Shown here: piece by piece, positions 34,847-47,841 of the stretch
Layout: the number at the start of each line of letters is the position of its first letter
Position numbering within the stretch: position 1 is the stretch's first letter
Source: Dactylellina haptotyla
Taxonomy: Eukaryota > Ascomycota > Orbiliomycetes > Orbiliales > Orbiliaceae
Assembly: GCA_031310005.1 (NCBI GenBank)
Contig: CM062381.1
Location: 1,798,001-1,862,000 of the forward strand
Direction of reading: 5' to 3'
Length of the DNA stretch: 64,000 nucleotides
Position numbers and translations under genes: made by a program
The notes under the pieces: model-generated
The model's database searches: none
The model's input: the letters and a program-made list of their open reading frames with translations, nothing else
Told to the model about the DNA's origin: nothing

Positions 34847-36962
34847 TCAAATCTCATAGCTCTGATAGTCGCAAAGGCAGTCTCCTCTGCCATGTTCATC
34901 CGTAAGAGCATTGAGCTCAAAGACGTCCTGGGTGTCCTTATTCCGACAGACGATTTGCCGGCCTCCACCAAACTTCTGCTCTGTTATGGTAACGTTCCCG
35001 GGCCACTCCCCACGGTTGACATTTCCAGATGAGTCTGCCTTTTTCCATTTGAACTCAGTTGTATTAACAAACAAGGTCGCGGTTAACATGCTGTTCGGGA
35101 ACTCGCAGCTTGCTGTCTGTCCATCAATCGTTACGACTGAAGTTCGAGTGTAGTTGTAAGAGAACTGATAGAACATAGTCCCGTTGTCGGGATATTGCAT
35201 GAGATAAAGAGGTTGACTAGGGAACGAAAGCGCAAAGGGGTTGCCAGCACTGGATATGAGGAGTGGGTTTCCAGTTTCTGATTCTGTCGAATTGACGCTG
35301 CTGTTCGCCCTTGAAATAAAGAAACTCCATACGGCTGCTGTATCCGAAGGAGGATCTTCGTACGGAAAGCACCGCCACAATTCTCTCTCCGCGCCGTTTG
35401 CTGTCGGCGCACAAGCCGCACTCGTGTTGGTGAGTTGGGTGGTAAATGCCCACGTCCCCAGAAATCCGCCGGGGGGAGGAAGATCCGTCGAATTCTTCGC
35501 AGACCACCACTGTTTGCTATCATTTTTGTGCTTATTCTGGCCCACTTGCCTGCCAATAACGATTCCAACTATAGTACCAATGATGATAGCCAAGCCTGAG
35601 AGCCCGATGATGATCCAAAAGCAATATCCCTTCCGTCGCTTCCACCAGGGCTTTTCTGGATCTTTGTCTGTCGGGTCGAAGAGCCCGACTTTTTCACTCC
35701 ACGTCCGAGGTTTGCCATCTGGCGTTAAGGTTGGGGTTAGTGTAGGTGTTGTTGTTGTTGGTGATGAGAGTTCCCTCGGGTGGTAGTATTGAGGAGGGGA
35801 GAGTTCAGATGTCTGCAAGGGCTGCGGGTCCTTAGTCAGTATTTGGAGCTGTATATATATAGTAAATCGAGATGCAGAAGAAGAAGAAGAAGAAAAAAGG
35901 GCTTACCCCGCCGTAATATTGTGACTGCGATGTAACTTGGTTGTTTCGAAGCATATCAATAACGTGAGGAGGTATTGGCATGGAGGACATTTGGGTTTGG
36001 GTCTGTGAAGACTCGCCAGGGTATCCTATTTTTGAGTCTGGATCGAATCGAACATGCCTGTTATTGTAGACAGGGCTGGTTGGAGAATACATGGCGTAGC
36101 TGGAGGCGGTCTGGTCCGACCCTTGCCTACCTCTCATAGCATAGCCTTGGGAATCGATTGTATTCACGGACTGCTCTGAGAGCTGTCTCGCTATCGATGG
36201 AGGGATCACTTCCAACGTCAACCGATGTTGAGATTTCTTTGGAATCCGAGGGGGTGGGACGGTGGAAGGAGGGGGTGTTGGGCCATAATAGGGATCTTTT
36301 GACCCCAGGGCTCCAACACTCGATTGGGTGCGTATAGATTCAGACCTCTCGTGGCGTTCTTCACGCGGATAAAAGCCGTCTGCGACGGGTAAAGTGCCGT
36401 CCGTGTCAATCGTGCCTCTGGTCTCGTCCCGGTGCTCCAGGTCAATCGCAGAGGGGTCGGACAGGAACGAGAGGCGACGGTCGTCTATCATGTCCCCTGT
36501 TCCATATGGTGCCGTTTTTGGTGAACCATAGCTCTGGGGTATAGGCGGGCCATAGGTTGAACTGCTTAGCGAACCACCACCATAGCTCGACGAGGGACCG
36601 TGTACCGAAGGCACAGAAGGTCCATACGATGCGGTAGAGGGGACGGGCAGGCCGCCATAAGTGGGAAAATTTGGCAGTGGCGGCGGACTGGAGCTGAGGA
36701 GGGGGGTGGGCTCGAAGTTGGACGCATTTGTCCGTGTCGGGCTGCCGGTGGTCGGATGCTGGAATACGAGCTGGAAAGAAGAATCGTGACTGAATGCTGA
36801 TTGCGAGGCCCCCGGCGACCCCTCGCGAGCATTGCGAACCGCATCGCCATCGACTGACTCGCCGTCGCTGACGAGCGACAGGCGGCCGCGGTGGTTTCTG
36901 CCCAGCTGGAATCGAGGTGTTGAGGTCGACGGCCCCTCGCCGGGATCGTGGTTGGCCGCCAT
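34847..36962 (-). CDS. Type II single-pass membrane protein with a Cys-containing extracytoplasmic domain, function unknown
   Basis: Not recognised. Exons are 35907-36962 and 34847-35812 (intron 94 bp, both phase 0), 673 codons plus stop. The first 400 or so residues are a disordered Ser/Pro/Tyr-rich cytosolic region with many YG, SYG and TYG units. A basic block (WWKRRKGY) precedes one membrane segment (FWIIIGLSGLAIIIGTIVGI) and a C-terminal domain of about 220 residues with several N-glycosylation sequons and spaced cysteines (SAACAP, LWRCFP, TASCEF, QIVCRN, GDCLCDY), which suggests disulfides in the secretory lumen or outside the cell. The ATG at 36962 is the first in frame. It is read in the same direction as the kelch gene downstream. 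Confidence 0.8.
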
Positions 36963-39247
36963 CCTTCGCTTTCGCTTTTGCTTTTCCGTCCGTCCTTCGA
37001 CCTGATTAAGCTCGCCAACAGAAAACAACTGTCACAGAAGCCACCGAGAAAAAGGCCATCTGAGCTTTCGAAACTTCGACGATTCGATTGGGATATGATG
37101 AACAGCAGTTGAAATTTGGCGCTGGAAATCCTCAAGAAAAAGGGCCGAAACCGTGGATTAATATTGGCCGAACAAGTGGCCTTATGTACAGACAATTAGC
37201 CTTCCTCTTCACCGTGGTTTCCTCCCTTCACACCCAACCTGCAGGCCATGGTTTAGTTCCAGTGGCTCTGTATGCAGACTCCGAAATATTCGGAGCATCC
37301 AACAACACCTTGGAAGGCTTCAGATGTGGGGGACGAGCTGAGGACCCATAATTTTCCCTTCTGGGAATGACCGAGTTCCAGGTCGAGAAGGATGCATGCG
37401 AGTTGGAGCGGAGGTCGAGCAACTTGGTCTGCAACCAAGTTTACCACCCTTGCCCTGATGGCCCAAATCTTGGTTCCCAAAAGGTGATCTTGCCGCCCTC
37501 CGGTTTCTTTCTATCCGCTTGGCTGGCAGATTGCACTGCATTTTGGGTTATTTGCTAGTGTGTCAATTTTGAGAGGAAATAAAAAAACCTGAAATCCAAT
37601 CACGCCCGAGGGGTTCTGGGCTTTGGAGCGATCTCGTCCCTCGGAAATTAATCTCGATTGGTGCGAAGCGAGAGGCCCTTTCCACGATCGCGATAACGTG
37701 ATCGCGATTTGCGGCTGATATATCCTTTCGACAATACGGATTGATGCTGGCTGAGCAGCAGGAATATCTGCAAGCTGTGCATTTGCCTTCAGATATTTTC
37801 GAGCATTCGAGTTACACAGCGAGCCTCTTGGTGGTTTCCCGTTCGCTGCACCTGCATTGCATTGATAACGGCAAATGCAGTGGGAGGGGAATCAGGTCTG
37901 CTCTGTTTGGGAAGCAAGTAGCTGCCAGCAGCACCAAACAGGGAACAAAAGACTGAGCCGTGCGTCCTGGCATTGGGTTCCTATCAGCTAATGCCACCAG
38001 GATAGAATTTGGGGATTTTCAGCGGCTGGGGCCATGTGCTGGTTTGCCTCTGATGCACCAATAGCTAATAGCTAGTTTCTTGGTAACTTCTTGGTTAGTT
38101 GCTTGCCTGCACCGTGATTGCACAAACACGCCAGAGGGTATATGCGCTTACTTGCATCTTAGACCCGAGGCAAGTGCAATCCTAATCGTTCGTACCTCGC
38201 AACCCAGAATAGTGGCCAAAAAAGAATCAAAATCGCTCCCGTTGACCGTTAGGCTAGTTGCAACGCTGGAGAGCTCGATGGCTGGTTGGTAGGTAAGGGG
38301 TAATCTTTGGCGGGATCCGTGGGGCTTGCTAGCTGCGATCAGGTTGGAAGTCGCTCGCGAATGGAGTTTGCTTGTCCTCACTGCTCGAAGCCAAGACGGG
38401 TTCCGTATTTCCTGTTCGGTTCGTCCGCGGTGAACGCCGGGAACTCAACATCCCGTGTGAACACAAAGATGTAACCACCACAATCGATAAGGACTAGAGT
38501 CTAGCCCTTCGTAGGCCCTTAGAGTTCTAAACTCAGGCGATGCATAAGCATTGACAAAGCTCTGGTCTGCAGCAGTGGAGAATGCCGAGACTTCGACAAT
38601 TGTACGCCATACGGCTTGCTTTGAGTTTTTGCATTTGCGCTTCTCAGAGGAATCCGAACCAAACACCAGCGTCTGTCCTCGGACACCAATATCAAATATA
38701 TCCCGAACCAAATTGGGCGGGGACCCTTTTCGGACCGATAATATGTCGTATCTGGCCCATTTGCAATATTTGCCCTGCCCCAAACCTTTCAGCCTAAAGG
38801 ATCGACAACTCGTACATGAATTTAACGTTCAGACTATGGCCTGAATAGATCTAGATCTGGGCCTTTCCTTGCTGGTCTGTCTTCTACCACGAGGGTTCAA
38901 CGCTTGTATCTGCGGAAATTTTTGATCGAATTGGGTTCTATAGTACAGTAATAGGAACAAGAATGGGAAGTATGAGACATCGAAGCCAACCGAAAGGAGA
39001 CTACCAATATCGACTAAAAGCGCTTTGTTCAAATATCCACCCAAGAAACCCTTATTTGATCGCCCCGTCGTATCTCTATAGAAGTATTAGTGCTAGGTTA
39101 AAAACTCGCTCCATCAAATAAATGGAATCCAAAATAAAAAGTATATTTCATAAAATCATGTCATGCAACAACAGGCGGAGGACCAATTAACTGCAACTCA
39201 TATACAGGAGGCTGGGAGTTTTATCGCCTGGACTCGAGGCTAGGTGA
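36963..39247. other. Intergenic, 2.3 kb
   Basis: It lies between the start of the type II membrane protein gene and the stop of the Het-C gene, both minus. Open frames up to 112 codons, none recognisable. Confidence 0.6.
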
Positions 39248-42200
39248 TTATTCCCTCCCGTAACCTCCAAACACACCACTCTCTCGCTTGCGTTCCCTTC
39301 TTCTCCTCTCTCTACTACCGTCACCTTCCTCGAGCGACTCATCACGTGCTGAGCGGTGGTGTCTTCTGGATTTCTCCTTCTTTGGAGCATCGCCGCTTTC
39401 CACCGCGTCTTCAAAGTTGACTTCCTTAACTGGTCGTTTCGTAGATTGCCTCGATTTCCTGGGGCTTGGGGTTGGCGTGTCGTCATAGTCACGATCTCGT
39501 CGGTGCTTACGACGGTGCGATTTGGGTTCACCTCCGTCACCTGTATCGATGCCTAGCCCACTGACATCTCGCAATTCTGGCATCTCGGCATCTCGACCAG
39601 GGGATCTAGACGGTTTTCTTTCGTTCGAGCCAGAACCATCTGAAGGCACATCAAACTGCATTGGGTTGGGGCTAGACCTATGCTTTCGATGCTTAGAGCT
39701 CCTCTCTCTAGGCACACTGAGATGATTTTCTGGATCGCTATCCGGACCAGGGGCTAGCATGCCGTTGCCCGACGGTGCTGGTGATTTTTCTTTGAAATCC
39801 GTGGGATCGATTGTAACGGGGAGCGTTACTGAGCGGTGCTTCCTCCGTCTCCTTTCGTCATCGTCGTGTGTATGATGCTTCCGTGACCTCTCGCCGTGTT
39901 CCGGCCTATCGCCTGTTTTGCGTCGCTCAAGCGGGCGTGGTGTTTCTTCCGCTGCTTCGCGTCCCATGAACCTACCCGCTATTCTGCCTAGAAATCCACC
40001 GCGGGACGGGATTGCGTCTTCTTGCCTGCGCTTCTCACTGACATCCAGATCGGTATGCCGCCTGGTCCTACTCTTCCGCAAGCTCTCTCCATTCGGCTCT
40101 GGGCTATCCATACCTAAAATCTTATTTGCTTTAGATTTCGAACCACGGAGTTCCTGTTCTGGATGACTGGGTCGGAAATAACCGCTGCCCTCGCGGCTAC
40201 CTTCTTCAGGTATTGGTGGAGGATCACCACCTTCTCTTCTACTGCTACGATGACCTTCTTTTCTCCTGGAGCTTCTCCGTCTAGAGGGGCGACCTTCGGA
40301 TTCGATGCCCGCATCACCCTCGAGAGCAGCGACTGGAGCAATCGCGGGAGCCTCCTCAGGGGTTTCAGGTACATCAAAGGGTGTGGGTACTTCTGGTCCG
40401 GTTTCAGTTGGTGGCGGTATATCTCCTCTGTCCTGGGGTGGGACTTCCTCATCAGATTTTGATAGTTCACGCCGGCGGCTACTCCTATGTCTCGATGGAG
40501 ATTCTCCGGCGATACGGTCACCTTCATGCCTGTGCCTGTGCCTTCTAGTTCTTTCTTCGCTCGGCGTGTTCTTGGAATGTCTAACTCGGTCGGCAGAGCC
40601 ATTGACTTTGGGATTTGAAGGAGATAGCCCTTGATCTCGATAGTCTCGAGAATCTCGGGGCTGTTCCGCTGGAGCAGCGGCTCCCCCAAATCCTAGATAG
40701 GTGATACCCGATGTAAACATTTGACTAAACCGCGACTTGGTACCGTCTTTGGGCTTTTCGTCTATAGGTGCCGTTGGGCCACGGTCTCCTTGTTCATCGC
40801 GATGTCGGTGATGTCTCTCTCGCTCTCCGAGTTCGTTTAAACTGCTCCTAGGATCACCGCTTCTGTGTTTTCTTCTTGAATCTTTATTCTGGTATCCATC
40901 GTCAAGAGGCGGCTCCCGATCGAGACCAGCTTCGTCGTGATGTCGTCTTCTGCGATGCTCCCGCTTTTCGGGGCTCCGAGAACCTGTATCGTTGTTAGCA
41001 CACGCAAGTCGTTGACGAATCCTGTTGAGAAAGAATAAACCACAAACCTCTGTCTTCTCGGTCTCTGTGACTCAAGTTTTTGCTATCACGGTCTCGTTTC
41101 CGTCTATGGGATTTGCCCCCGTCCAGTGATCCTTGTATCGGGGTTCCAAGCCCAACGGCGGCGGCAGCAGCAGCTCCAGCCATAGCGGCACCTTCCATCG
41201 AGGGATCTGGTGCCCGTTCCACTATCACTTCAGCGACTTTTGCGTCTTCTTCTTCTTCATCCGAAGGTTTCCTCATCGTAAATATAGTTCCGGTGGCGTC
41301 GCCAGGTTTTATGCCACGCCCTGCGACAGGGTTTAAGGAGCCGTGGCCACTATCGTGACCGTTGTAGTTCTTATTTTCTCTAATCCCATCCATGCTGAGA
41401 CAACCTCGCAATTCGTCCTTCTCATCATCTGTCTTCAGAGTCCACCAATCGCGAACAATACCATACATGGTGGCTTGCCCGCGGTGTTTACGCTCGTCTC
41501 GGCAAACCGGGTGATGGAAAACACCTAGTATGTATTCAATCAAGGGATCCATCTCCAGATCTGGCTCGTCCCACGCCCTCATTATCAATGGAACCACGAA
41601 TCTGACAATCTCAACTGCAATTCTCCCGGCTGGTTCACTCAAAACATTGGCAGCATTGTCCTTACTGATGACCGAATGAACTGGGTCGGAGCAGTAAGGG
41701 TCAGAGAATACCTCGGTTTCTCTTTCCGAGGAAATTGCAATTAAGTCATTCGCTGACTCCGCAAGTTCTGTCCTCGCTTGTTGGAGAACAGGAAGGATAT
41801 GCGGAGCAATCAGGCAGAATGTAACAACGGCAAGTGATTCTTGTATTTTCTCATACGTGGCGGCATGTGTCGGGACTTCCTCCATACCGTAAACAATCTC
41901 ACGAACCACTCGATCGTGCATTTCGAGGTATGGGAAGATCTGGTCGTATAGATCCTTGGCCTGAAGATCGACAGGCTCTCCATCCTCCGCCCTGGTCTTG
42001 ACCTCCTCCTGTTTCGCTTTACTCCTTTCTTCCAAGAGATCGAGATTTTGTATCGATGCTTCGTTAAGCAGTCCCTGTGGAAGGGATGCGAAGTGCTCTC
42101 GTAGGAGTTTGACTTCACCGCCATGTTCTCCGTCCAATTCAAGAGCAGACGTTATTTGTTCTTCTAGCTGCTGTATTTCGGATGGATTTGGGTTCTTCGG

Positions 42201-43307
42201 GTCGCCACCGACGACGCTGGATAGGAAATGGACACTTCCAAACGTTCCTGTGACTAGAGGGAACACTTGATTTGATCTGACTTCAACTTCGGTAGCCGTA
42301 CCTACGTGAGGGAAGACGCCCCTTTCGCCGAGCTCACGGAGGCAAAGCTCGATATAGTTGGAGTGGGCAGGGAAGTCTTCGAGTGCGTGAAGCGCAGCAC
42401 CGAGGTGGCGTAATGCATCGTCGAAATCTTTGATATTCTTCTTCCGGGCATGTTGTCGGCCCAGCTAGATTACGGAACGGAATAATTAGCATCAGTGCCC
42501 GAGGTTTGAAATAGGTAGCGTTTGCATCAGCACCCTACCTTAATGCACCTCCCCAAAGCTTTTTTCACATAACCGGCGGTTGTAGTGATTCCGATTCGTT
42601 CATTTGCAATATACCCTTTCATTCCGGTTCTATCATCGGGGAATAACTCGAGATCTTCGTCCACGACACCACGTAATCGACTATCGTACTTTTTCGCATC
42701 AACGTTCTTTGCATAGTGTTTCGGATTATCTAAGGACGGGGGTTATTATATCGCTCGTCTAGTCTTATATCATTGAAGAGGGGAGGTAGAACAAGGCCGT
42801 ACCTATATGCTCCTCGGGTCGATAAACGCTCTAAACAAAAACGGATCAGTAACCCATTCCTCGGTTTTCAAGATTATGCCAGGGCCGCATACCAATCGAG
42901 GATCTGTGACTTCAAACTCGCCAGTACCGTATCCGAATGTCATGAAAGCGAAAAGGGCCACCTATGAACACGATTAGTCCCCCCTTCCGAAACCCTTTTC
43001 TCGCGACAGTAACGTGTTCCTGAAACCATACCAGCGTCCGTAATATGTTCGGCCCAACAACTCTGAGAAAGGGAACGTCCATAATCTGGGAATAGTCCCT
43101 CATCCAGTTCCCAAAATACACCCGCTTGACGTCCATCCTGGTGAAGGCCGTCCCGCCGGCCGTTTTGGCCAGTGTGAGGCCGAGCAACGCATTCTCGATA
43201 TCGCCATGTCGCCACTTGCAGTCGTCGGAAGATGTCGCACCGGCTCCAAAGGCACTTGCGCCTGTTGTGAAAACGAAGAAGAGGATTATTGTGAAGAGAT
43301 ACGGCAT
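39248..43307 (-). CDS. het-C: Het-C family heterokaryon-incompatibility protein with long charged C-terminal extension
   Basis: Secretory-pathway protein; its Neurospora relative het-c controls non-self recognition after hyphal fusion. Exons are 43032-43307, 42893-42961, 42803-42830, 42539-42729, 41048-42464 and 39248-40983, 1238 codons plus stop, introns 62-74 bp. A signal peptide (LFTIILFFVFTTGASAFGAG) starts the protein. Het-C marks: WRHGDIENALLGL, MDVKRVYFGNWMRDYSQIMD, GYGTGEFEVTDPRL, SVYRPEEHIDNPKHYA (supplied by the 28-bp exon 3 and exon 4), LGAALHALEDFPAHSNYIEL, and WWTLKTDDEKDELRGCLSMD. From about residue 650 on, the protein becomes an Arg/Ser/His/Asp-rich tail of nearly 600 residues with many RRxRxS-type units, unlike the glycine-rich end of the Neurospora protein. 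I see no frameshift or internal stop. Confidence 0.93.
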
Positions 43308-44295
43308 GGCGCCGCATCTTGACGGGAAGTTGCGTCCTGTGGTTGAGGCCATCTCTCCCCGGGGGCAGCCAGCCAGACAGTCCGGCCAGACCAAAAGAAA
43401 ACGATCGGGCCGCTGGATTCGGTTCTCGAGCTTGCAGGTTCGGATTTTTACGACGGGAGCACTTGGAAAACGGAACTGATGTTCGGTCGAGAGAGGGGCG
43501 ACGACATGCTGGAGCTCGAAGGGAGGTGGTTTCAAGCCGTCATGTCATTAAGAAGAAAGTGGAGTTTGCATCCGAAAGATACAAAGTAGATGAACTATTC
43601 GCGGTCGAAGGGTACCTGGGGTCCACCCTCAGTCAGATCGCAGAGGAGGCCATGTATTTTCTCACAAAAAGCAGGGCGCAAAGTGACCTCTCCGAGACAC
43701 CGTCCACTGCAGAGTTCCCCAAAGCAGGGTTCCCAGGAGATGCGAGGCTGGGCCTGCTCACTGGTCGCTCCGCAGCTGCGAGAAATTGCCTGATTACGAA
43801 CGCAAGGATCCCGCACGCCTGCCAAAAGAAGGGGGCTGGTGATTGGTTGGAGTGGAGATGAGGAGAGGCGGCGCAACAGCAAACGTCGAGCCATTGCAGC
43901 TGAGGTCTTGTCCGTCCGGACGAACCGCCTGGCTATAAATAAATAAGCATGGCCATTCGAGGGGGGCATTTCCATGCCTCTATCGGGGTATCGATAGCGT
44001 TCCTTTATACGATAAGAGGCACCCGTGTACGCATTCCGCTTTTAAATTTTATATAGCCGTCCTTTCCTTCTCACAAGCGTCCATGTACATGTACATACAG
44101 CAAAGGGGGAAGGGGGAAGAGAGGAAAGGGGCCGCACCGCGTTCCGGCCAGATGTGTTGCGTGCACGTTCGGCCAACGCAACATCTGCAACAACTAGTCT
44201 CGTTGCCAGACGCTTGTGTTGCCCAGTTGTTGCAACAACAAGCTTCTCTCCACACAAACGAATAACAATGTGTGAATGATACAGGATAATGCTAT
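43308..44295. other. Intergenic, 1.0 kb
   Basis: Promoter side of the Het-C gene and 3' flank of the FAD oxidoreductase gene. Open frames to 180 codons cross it without family resemblance. Confidence 0.6.
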
Positions 44296-45947
44296 TTACA
44301 ATGGGAACCCTCCGTTCTGCAACTTCGAGAAGACGCCCTTCGGGTCGTACTTCTCACGTATCCGTCGGAGTCGCTCAAAGTTCTCCTTGCCGTAACTCTG
44401 ATACGGGAGCTGATCTGGTGCGGCGGCGTTGAGATAAATCCAGTCGATAGGTTTACCAGCAGCGAGAGTCGCTGCCTTCATTCTCTCCACCGACTTCTTG
44501 ACAGCTGCGGTTCTAAGTGCCGACTCTGTCTGGTTAGTCCAGCTGTATGTAAGCAGGGCAAGCATCAGTGGGCCCTCCCGAGCATCCAGTCCCAGTGCAT
44601 TTCCACCCGTTCGTTGACTGGCAGCGGTGAGGCCCCTGGAGTACGGCTCATACGCAAGAGTGAAAATCCCTGGTTGCAAATCAGTACCTTGTTCTTCCCG
44701 GAAGCTCTTTACTTCCTCTTGGAATATGTCGGAAACCCTTTCATTCACCGCCGCAGAGTGTTGATATGTAACCGACCTCCAGGTATGGCTCAGAACGCCC
44801 GATGGAAGTCCTTGTTTGTCGGCCGGAACCAAGACCGAGAATGGTTTTGTCGTAACGGTGTTCGCAACCAAGCCAGGGATACCGAAGAAAGGTTGGAATA
44901 CCGGTGGAGGAGACGACACAGGTTTTCCGTAGTACAAAACCACCTCCACGAACTGACCATACCCGAGGTCGTTGGCATCGATAACGTTCACAATTATGGA
45001 AGATTTTGAGTCCCGATCTTCGCCATGATACTTATCAACTTGAGCAAGGACTTCGGACAAGCTTGAATATTGATACGTGAGCTCGCCACCATAAATTCTT
45101 CCTAGTGGATACATCTTCATGTCAAACGAAGTTACAATCCCGAAACGGTTACCACCTCCCTTGAGAGCCCAAAAGAGATCGGAGTTGGAGACTGTATTGG
45201 CATTTCGAATTTTCCCATCTGCTGTCACAACCTATTTTTTTTTAAAAAAAAATTAATTATGCGTATTAGCTCTATTGAAGGATCATCACATCCGCGCACT
45301 GGAGCTTTGATCGACTACGTACCTGAAAGTTGACTACATTGTCACAAGCAAACCCATAATCCGATTGCTGGAAGCTAACACCACCTACAGTATGGATATT
45401 ATTAACAGAATTTTTCAAATTTCATGTCCCAGTTTGTTCACTTACCGCCCAATACCAGGCCTCCAACACCAACGCTGCCCACCCTACCGCCTGGAACAAC
45501 CTGGCCGATTATATCCGTTTTGCGATAGATATCAATCCAAGTATTCCCCGGTCCAACTTTCGCAACAGAACCCTTGAATTCCACGTGATTCAACCTTGAG
45601 GTGGCTAGCAAAACTGCGCCGTTCCTCCCATTGCTGCCGGGAACCGGCAAGTGTCCACCGCTCCGGATTGCAAAGCTGCACTTGATCTTGTTGAATATCT
45701 GGACAGCGTAGGAAACATGTGCTGCGGTCTCTGGGAGGAAGACACAAGCAGGCTGGACAAAATTGGCAGCGCTGAAATACTTATGCGTCTCGTTTGTGTA
45801 CGTTCCAGAACCCTGGAAGTTGACCTCGACAGGAAAGAGGCCGTGAAGTGCAATGCAACAAACCTGTTCGCGAGTAGGCTTGGAGCCATATGCCTGAGCG
45901 TAGGGAGCGATCGTCAGACCGACAAGGAAGAGGAGGATGTTTTGCAT
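44296..45947 (-). CDS. Secreted FAD-linked oxidoreductase (FAD_binding_4, berberine-bridge-enzyme-like)
   Basis: Oxidase of the vanillyl-alcohol-oxidase/BBE group, probably acting on a sugar, alcohol or alkaloid-like substrate outside the cell. Exons are 45446-45947, 45323-45384 and 44296-45231 (introns 61 and 91 bp), 499 codons plus stop. Signal peptide MQNILLFLVGLTIAPYAQA. The FAD-binding PCMH fold shows FVQPACVFLPETAAHVSYAV, FAIRSGGH (the His is the usual site of covalent flavin), VGPGNTW, VPGGRVGSVGVGGLVLGGG, VVTADGKI, and DLFWALKGGGNRFGIVT. The C-terminal DPKGVFSKLQNGGF is the usual end of the family. A (TA)15 run begins 17 bp upstream of the start codon. Confidence 0.92.
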
Positions 45948-45963
45948 TGTGAATAAAGTTCGC

Positions 45964-45995
<32 letters not shown>

Positions 45996-47841
45996 CTGGT
46001 TGAAGTGACTGAGGCGAATTAGGTTTTCGGGTTAGAGTACGAGTTTATTTCTACATCCTTGAGTGTTGCTTGATTTTATACAAAGCTTAACACATCTACC
46101 AAGGGAATTGGCGATAGCAAGATACGAAGCTGAGTTGGATGCTTAGACTTTCCCTCGCTTTATCGGTTCGTGTTCGGGCGAGTCGTAAGTTGACACAATT
46201 TTTAATTCTAACTACAGAACTAACCAGTAATCCAGATGGCTGCATGACCTGACTAGTGCTTGTATTAGTGCCAAGGGAATTGAGAGAGTCCTCTACTACA
46301 GTTTGGGTAAACTAAATGTTGCTTATATGCACATCTGCGGCATAGGTTGTCCCTGCTGATCCAATACGCACCCGCGCGCGATTTGATCCAAGTTCGTTCT
46401 GACATTTAAATTTCCGAATTACGATATATAATAACAAACCGTCAGTAAAGACACAGCTATGAGTGGGATAACCAACATTTTTATCATATCCTGCAGAGAA
46501 AAGCAGGATAATTATGAATTATTGGCATGTGAGAACAAAACACCCTTGCCTGAGAGCATGGGTCTGGTTGAAACTAGTACCCAATAGTCTAATGAAGGTT
46601 AGTATCAGCTGCAGTCGAGCCGAGATCTGATAAATTATACTATAGTTAAATATTACACCAACTACCGTCCCGTATGATTTAAAATAACCGTTAATTTATA
46701 TTTCGCTAATCTCAGTCTGAGATTGGGTCCGCTAAAATTCTAAAATAAATATCCCATGCTGAACTTAAATTCATCCGAATATATTGCTACCGCCTCCTAG
46801 ACGGAGCTCCTAGATAACGGCCTTGCAACTTCTGAATCATGTTTACTTCGAGTGTCTTCAAGGATGTAGATGCATATAGAATGTTGGATCGCATGAGCGT
46901 GGCACAGTAAACCTCGCTCGTGCAGAGTTGAGGTGTGGCCGTCAAAGCCCAATGCAATACAAAATGCAAGGTGATTGCATCACGTCACTTGTCTGAGTTG
47001 GCTACGTAAATAAATTACGTTAACCTGACCTGAGGCTACTCCATAAGTTTGAACTCAAGCTTCCCCAGGAATCAAGCGGATATGCAGAGGTTTCCTGATT
47101 TGGCCAATTCTCTCAATCCGGAATTGCTGTGGAACGAATACCGCAGATGCTAGATGTTGGAATTGTTGTTAGTGCAACACGGGTTTTGGTCATCCCTCAA
47201 GCAAGCTTTTGGTGGCCTCTGATGGAGAGTATGACAATGAAAACATCCACGCCTCTCTAGACCTGATGTTATGCAGTCACAACGTTATATTGAATAGCGC
47301 TTGTATGTCGCACCGTAATATTTGGATGGCCACCTGACCAATATCCACCGCATACGCAGAGTTCGCATTGTTAAGTTAGGTTTGATATTCCAATTCCTAA
47401 AACGCCACACTAGTGCGCTTAACATTAATATGTGCAGATGAAGTGGGATGTCATCTAAGCTGAAGCTAGCAATCCTGTGTCTTCTCAAATTCCACCAACA
47501 CTCTGGTGATTTGTATTGTATTCGGATATATGAAGCGACCCTTTGCTGTCAACATATTTATCTTTATATGGAAATCTTTATCAACTGCTATGCCATGAAA
47601 CGTTTTATCATATGTTTGTATATCAGTTTTGAAACAAGAGGGCCATTCATTCGTGTTTTGCTAAGCTACTCTCTCATACCTGGGAAGCTCAAACTATTTT
47701 ATATTTATCTCTGGAGTGGATTTTGTTTGGAATTATAGCGATACCTAATGATCGTTCTCGAATAATTTTATATTTTAGTCAACCATTTTCTAGATATTAC
47801 TAGTGGCGACACGAGGCTAAATCTCAAGAAGCTGAGCAACC
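45948..47841. other. 1.9-kb AT-rich divergent intergenic region
   Basis: It lies between the starts of the FAD oxidoreductase (-) and the J-like gene (+). The DNA is visibly AT-rich from about 46380 to 47800, with only short open frames; an old repeat-mutated element is possible but no element could be identified. Confidence 0.5.
45965..45994. repeat. (TA)15 microsatellite at the 5' end of the FAD oxidoreductase gene
   Basis: Fifteen uninterrupted TA units ending 17 bp before the start codon, in the position of a core promoter or 5' leader. Confidence 0.95.

Noticed and set aside
43319-43861. 180-codon plus-strand frame upstream of Het-C
   Set aside because: It overlaps the Het-C start and promoter and shows no domain or splice pattern.
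46380-47800. AT-rich block as a mutated (RIP) transposon
   Set aside because: No terminal repeats or recognisable transposase or reverse-transcriptase remnants; AT content alone is not sufficient.
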